Source of the DNA: Pleodorina starrii
Lineage: Eukaryota; Chlorophyta; Chlorophyceae; Chlamydomonadales; Volvocaceae
DNA: 64,000 bases
Assembly (NCBI GenBank): GCA_030267565.1
Contig: BRXU01000018.1
Coordinates: 2,232,001 to 2,296,000, forward strand
Direction: 5' to 3'
Under the pieces are notes generated by a model. It was not told the DNA's origin. It saw nothing but the letters and a program-made list of their open reading frames with translations, and searched no databases. Of the stretch, positions 62,682-64,000 are shown in pieces; position 1 is the first letter of the stretch, and each line of letters opens with the position of its first letter. Both the position numbers and the translations under genes were made by a program.

Positions 62682-64000
62682 ATACACACCCCTGAACTAA
62701 CGCCACACATACACGCGACATCCACCCGCCCGGCGGGAACCTATCTATTACGTACAGCCAAATACTCCTGCCCGCCCTGTCCTTCGGTTGCCGCTGCAAC
62801 AACGAACTTTGCAACTAACTTACCCTGCGGAAAAGGGCCCTCTTGGCTTCGCAAAACGAACGACGATTAAGGTCCATTCCATCCATCCCGCGGGAAGAGG
62901 AAGGCCCTCGCTCGCCATCTTGCGCGTCATTAGCAGTCCCATCCATCAATTCTGCACGAATGAAACTCAAGCAGCCAACAGTACGACAGTCACGAAGACG
63001 CCCATACATAACATACACTGCTGACGACGACGCCAGGTCCGTCGTGACACCAAGCAAACATACAGACCTATAGTTCGATCGCCTCATTATTGTGAATCAC
63101 GCCTCATCCAAACCGTACTGCTACGGTGCCTAGCCACTCGATCGCGCGCACCCTAAATCGATAGCTCCGTCGCGCATTGTTTTTTGCGGCCCAAATGACG
63201 CAATCATCAAGTTGCCGCCTTTCGTAATCTCAGCCGCACACACCTAACGAACTGACAGACGCTGCAGCACCCGGTAGCGAGGTACCAAATGAACAATCAT
63301 GCGTCATACATGCGCGCGGTGCCGTTGCGTGCGCGTGCTACGTTGCGGCCGTTGCTAAGAAATCACGACGAACCCAGATACTAGACCTATGCACGGCTAG
63401 CTAGCTAGCTGGCTAGCTAGGCGGCGGATGTAATCAATGCATGATAGATCCGCGCCCCCAAGCCTGCTGCCATTCTACCGCGAGAGTCAACGCAGAAGAA
63501 TAAAGTCAACGGGGTTTCCGTTATGCCCTATTGTGCTGGCACAACTAACCCCGCCTGCTGTCCAGCTATTAGTCATCTATCAGCACGCACCTGCTGCCTG
63601 CGTGCTGCTGCCATCGTGCGATGCTATAGCAATCCTACCGAATCAATCGCCGCAAACACACTACTCCAGCGGCGGGCACTATCCCCCAGCAGCCAACCTG
63701 CCAACGCGCGCCCGTCCGTCGGCCTATCGGACCCCCTAAGCCCCCGGACGGGACCGACAAATGATATCTGCCGTGCGTGCGGCGGGCGAGTCGCACCGCA
63801 CACACGCACGTCCCTAAATCAGAGCCATCCAGCACTAGTCCAATCAGACAACACTTGCTAATACGGCCCAACATGACAACCAACGCCCTCACTGCCAAAC
63901 CACATATCTCAGGGCCGGCGGGGTCGGGCGCAACTCAATCCGGGCCACCGACGGATCTCCTTCTGCGGTGCTGGCGAATCAGCGCCGCCCCGCCTTGCAG
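62682..64000. repeat. Array unit E (partial, runs off the window)
   Basis: The first 1.3 kb of a fifth unit, with a private 4-bp insertion (ATCAATGCATGATAG near 63432-63446). It shares some variants with D and others with A. Confidence 0.95.
63979..64000 (-). CDS. Unknown array protein, copy E (3' end only)
   Basis: The TGA (reverse complement at 63979-63981) and last codons of exon 6 are identical to the other copies. The rest lies beyond the window, so intactness cannot be judged. Confidence 0.6.

Overview
The window looks like nuclear DNA from a Chlamydomonas-like (volvocine) green alga. The evidence is high GC with Q/A/G-rich proteins, many introns of about 0.2-1.1 kb with GTGAG/GTGGG-type donors and C-rich tracts before the acceptor, a TGTAA polyadenylation signal about 1 kb after one stop codon, long microsatellites, and short tracts resembling the TTTTAGGG telomere repeat. 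The species cannot be named from sequence alone. Exon models were assembled by hand from splice signals, reading-phase continuity and remembered family resemblance. No database search was run.

Positions 1-33,246 hold three multi-exon plus-strand genes. (1) 33-8805, 5'-truncated by the window edge: an RNA polymerase II CTD phosphatase of the plant CPL1/FRY2 type, with an FCP1-like phosphatase domain and two C-terminal dsRNA-binding domains. These are separated by an unusually long (about 1,100 residues) Q/P/G/M-rich linker. (2) 13377-24523, start codon not found: a roughly 10-TM membrane protein of the OSCA/TMEM63 (CSC1-like) stress-gated channel type, with an RRM-like cytosolic domain, a Cys-rich loop and an in-frame 27-bp minisatellite. 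(3) 27393-33246, start codon not found: a septin-like protein. Its P-loop is intact, but the G3 motif is altered and the G4 motif is absent. It has a C-terminal extension of about six amphipathic repeats ending in a predicted membrane anchor. The three genes share no obvious pathway.

Positions 33,247-37,016 are repeat-rich, with no gene I can support, and include a degenerate telomere-like tract.

From 37,017 to the window end there is a head-to-tail array of a roughly 5.9-kb unit: four complete copies (A-D) and the start of a fifth (E). Each unit carries one six-exon minus-strand gene for an unrecognised 399-residue protein. Copies A and D are intact, B is a pseudogene, C has a one-base frameshift, and E runs off the window. 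Unit-specific insertions (a tRNA-derived SINE, a truncated LINE with a target-site duplication, and an unclassified 0.8-kb insert), a (CAT)n tract of 8-83 repeats, and mosaic sharing of variants show an array that is recombining. This array and its unknown gene, together with the degenerate membrane-anchored septin, are the most novel parts of the window.
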